A stretch of DNA of 64,000 nt from Eretmocerus hayati. Its lineage: Eukaryota; Arthropoda; Insecta; Hymenoptera; Aphelinidae. The stretch covers positions 126,510,305-126,574,304 of the forward strand of contig CM056743.1 of NCBI GenBank assembly GCA_029851415.1, given 5' to 3'. A model generated the notes under the pieces. The model saw only the letters and a list, made by a program, of their open reading frames with translations, was not told the origin of the DNA and searched no databases. Shown here in pieces: positions 61,321 through 64,000 of this stretch (positions within the stretch are counted from its first letter, which is position 1; each line of letters starts with the position of its first letter). The position numbers were made by a program, and so were the translations under genes.

Positions 61321-64000
61321 TAATCAACTTACTTTCGAACTCCAGGAGAGCATTTTGATACTTCTCATTCTAACTCGCAGCCTTGAACGGCCTTGAAATA
61401 GATCCTAACAGGTATACATCTTGATCTTTCAAAGAAGATACCTATCAGACTTTCCTCCAACACCTTGATTCGAATCGTCAATGACTCATCAGCTTTATCG
61501 GATTCAACTGTAAAATCCGAGATGATCATGAGAACACTGGTCAAACACAAACCAATCTAACCTAAAAATGTAATAAAATTATATACGCACTACCTCAAGA
61601 GATTACTTAGACCATCAAGGTGATTCAAACAGCCTCTTAAAACTGCTAAGCAAACTATTCTTCAACGCAACAACTAATACTAATGGACCTTCGATCAAAA
61701 CATTCAATCACATTTCGCTCATGCGATATACAAGTTGTGTGCAACCTGTTACAGTATATACTCTGTCCCACTATTTTTCCGCGCCATAGATTCCATCTCA
61801 TGCAGACAATAGGTCTAGAGAGCCAAGCGTTAAAGTGGCCCCATTCTACGTGCGAAACGTGATGCCGTCGAGTATATACACGTCTCTTTTCATGCACATG
61901 TAACAAGTGATGTGATGTATCCAGTAGAAAAACACCGGTAGCCAAAGTGAGGATAGTAGCCCACGCTGTTGGACTAACTATGCAGCAGTTGCACGAGCGC
62001 TTGAATGAATACCGATGTTTGAGCTCGCCCATTCATACCTTTTTTTCCTCACCCTCTCTATCTCTTTCTTTCATGTATATATCTCCCTTAGGTACCTGCA
62101 TCTCTGCGGTACTCCATGTGGTGCAGATATATATATATTGCTCTCACACGCTACATCACGCTATCTGCAGGGGTTAGGCTGTTATACACGCACGCGGAGG
62201 CGTTTACGATATCCGATATCGCGTACGAGCCATGTTCACTATGCGCGAGTATATAATATACGATGCCGTGAACATGAAATCGATCGATTGTTCCTATCCG
62301 TGACCTTGAAACGACGATATCCATCTAAAAGCTCAACGACCAGACTGATAAAGCTGTTATAGCATCTTTTCAGGTTAGCTTCGTAAAGAACCATCAGGGG
62401 ATATCCCTCCTTGAGACTGTTCACACAAATATGTATGCTTGGTAGACTTGTATAACGCTTTGGTTTACCACGTGCTTCCGATGTATAGAGGTTCATTCAT
62501 CGTCAGGTGTTGTCGATTATCCGAGCGATTTCAAGTTCAACCATTGCACATCGATGCGATCACGTTTGCGCATATATATTCAACGGTCTATTGACGATGC
62601 ACGCGATGTTTCAATACCGAGCAGATGAATTCAGATAGATGCAATCGCGTCGAAGCTGTTATCAGCCTAACCTACACGTTGCAACCAACCTCTGCTAAAG
62701 GATGGTGACGTTTCTTCAACTATCAGGGTTCATACTGCTGTCTCATATTCTCTTATTTCTTATATTATGAAGCTTGTCCTATATATTTTCATATAATCTG
62801 ATTTTATCCTTTATTTCTCATCTTCCTCAACATTATCAAGAAATTCATCCAAAGAAACGGAGACCAATAAGAGTGTCGGGAACCCGCAATTAATAGTGCC
62901 GGTCAGAAAATGGCGAGGAGCTCGAATTTTCTCTCTTGTGCCTAAAATGTTGATCCCTCAGACTCACATAAAGAGCACTCCACGCGGGTGCGTGATATAA
63001 CGAATTGGTTTATTTCACTGCGAGGTAATGAGGGTATTTTTGGCAAATACTGCGTGAATTTCGTATGCAGTCATCGAAATTGTAAGGAATATTATCAAAA
63101 ACCTCTGATTGACCATGTCCGAAGCAGTTGCACCCACATCAATAACTCCAGAAAGCAAGAAAATTAGTTGAGATTTTACACTCCTTTTTATGGTTATGAT
63201 AAATCATCAGCAACATAAACATAAACATCAACACGTGGTTGAGTTTTGCACATGTATATACGTGCTAACCTCGCTATTCATGCCATTCTCAAATTGACCC
63301 GCACAACAAAACCTTTGGCCGTGCTACATGATTATTTCCATTCAATACGTCCTCGTGGAGAAATGATAACAAATAACGAGATTAGAGAGTACAGTATGAT
63401 AGCAGGGGAGTTGGCGGTTATTTTTTTTTGTCAAATAACTTAAAAATCTGGAAAAAATATATGTTATGCGCCGCAGCTGAACTAAGCCTTTGGCCGGGTT
63501 CAGCGATCTGGAAGCCGGAGAAGAAAATTGTTATTGTAATATTTATAACTTTTAGCAACAATTACTAATGACACATGACTCAATTGATGAAACTTTCAGG
63601 GACGGTAGTTTGTAATCAGATATAACAGAAAACAACCTTCAGCGGTTCGTAACCCGGGGGAAAATGGTTCAACGCGACGTTTAAACATAGTTTTTGACGA
63701 CGTTTTGCAAAATTGATATGCAATATCAATGAAAATGTGTCAAACGGACATCAAACAATTGTTCCTCTATTGCTCCATTCAAAAATGTCAATTTATGGAT
63801 TTTCACACTACCGTGACCTTTGCCAACGGTCACACAACTTTTCATCGCTTGTACAGGTGTTACCCCGGAGCCAGGTGAGGTAAAAATTCTCTGATACGTA
63901 GGATAGCTGTGCAATTTTGGTCGCATTTGCTCAGTTTACTGCAATGTCTATACATAAGCTAAAAAGGGCATATCCATCCCCACACTACCCCCCAGCATGT
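61321..64000. other. No gene recognised
   Basis: Short frames only; several ATATAT runs, and no splice-consistent coding blocks. Confidence 0.45.

Overview
This is nuclear DNA of a eukaryote, most likely an arthropod and probably a hymenopteran insect such as a parasitoid wasp. The sequence looks AT-rich with no operons or bacterial-style gene packing. It has GT-AG introns with in-phase exons, AATAAA signals, tRNA-derived SINEs, a decayed LINE, many foldback elements, long dinucleotide microsatellites and scattered AACCTAACC-type motifs. The order-level assignment is an inference from repeat style. I recognise no single-copy host gene; the window reads as a gene desert or a very large intron filled with mobile DNA.

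The centre (32,491-42,486) is the main content: a ~10 kb DNA transposon bounded by two 301-bp inverted repeats that differ at about three positions. It carries two divergently transcribed genes. The left gene (minus strand) encodes a CACTA/EnSpm-type (Tnp2-like) transposase, with an acidic first exon at 37,228-37,441 and one large exon ending at 32,838. The right gene (plus strand, 37,644-41,684) is spliced from about eight exons. It encodes a protein with a BEN-like domain, an acidic Ser/Lys/Glu-rich linker and an Arg-Ser-rich tail. About 200 bp between the two start codons should hold a shared promoter. The transposase intron carries a nested ~1.4 kb foldback element whose arm also occurs at 60.9 kb. 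The nearly identical long inverted repeats and the 831-codon open frame suggest a young and possibly still active element.

Left of it: a TA-flanked 1.2 kb inverted-repeat element (261-1,453), a ~90 bp hairpin (2,242-2,333), a ~330-bp-period tandem repeat (8.9-10.0 kb), a minus-strand SINE joined to a foldback element (11.4-11.9 kb), a 190-bp MITE (13.75 kb), a dead LINE reverse-transcriptase remnant (19.9-21.2 kb), a foldback element at 22.4 kb, and a stack of three TA-flanked foldback elements (29.26-31.10 kb), two of which share one TA. A pogo/Tigger-like terminal end (32.36 kb) abuts the big transposon.

Right of it: two foldback elements with similar ends but different iterated short words (43.5 and 51.9 kb), a triple GC-rich palindrome of growing arm length (52.49-52.55 kb), another inverted repeat (52.94 kb), and three tRNA-derived SINEs (49.2, 58.3 and 59.0 kb), one with a clear target-site duplication. 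The remaining stretches hold only short open frames and microsatellites; weak candidates for host exons or promoters are listed with low confidence.
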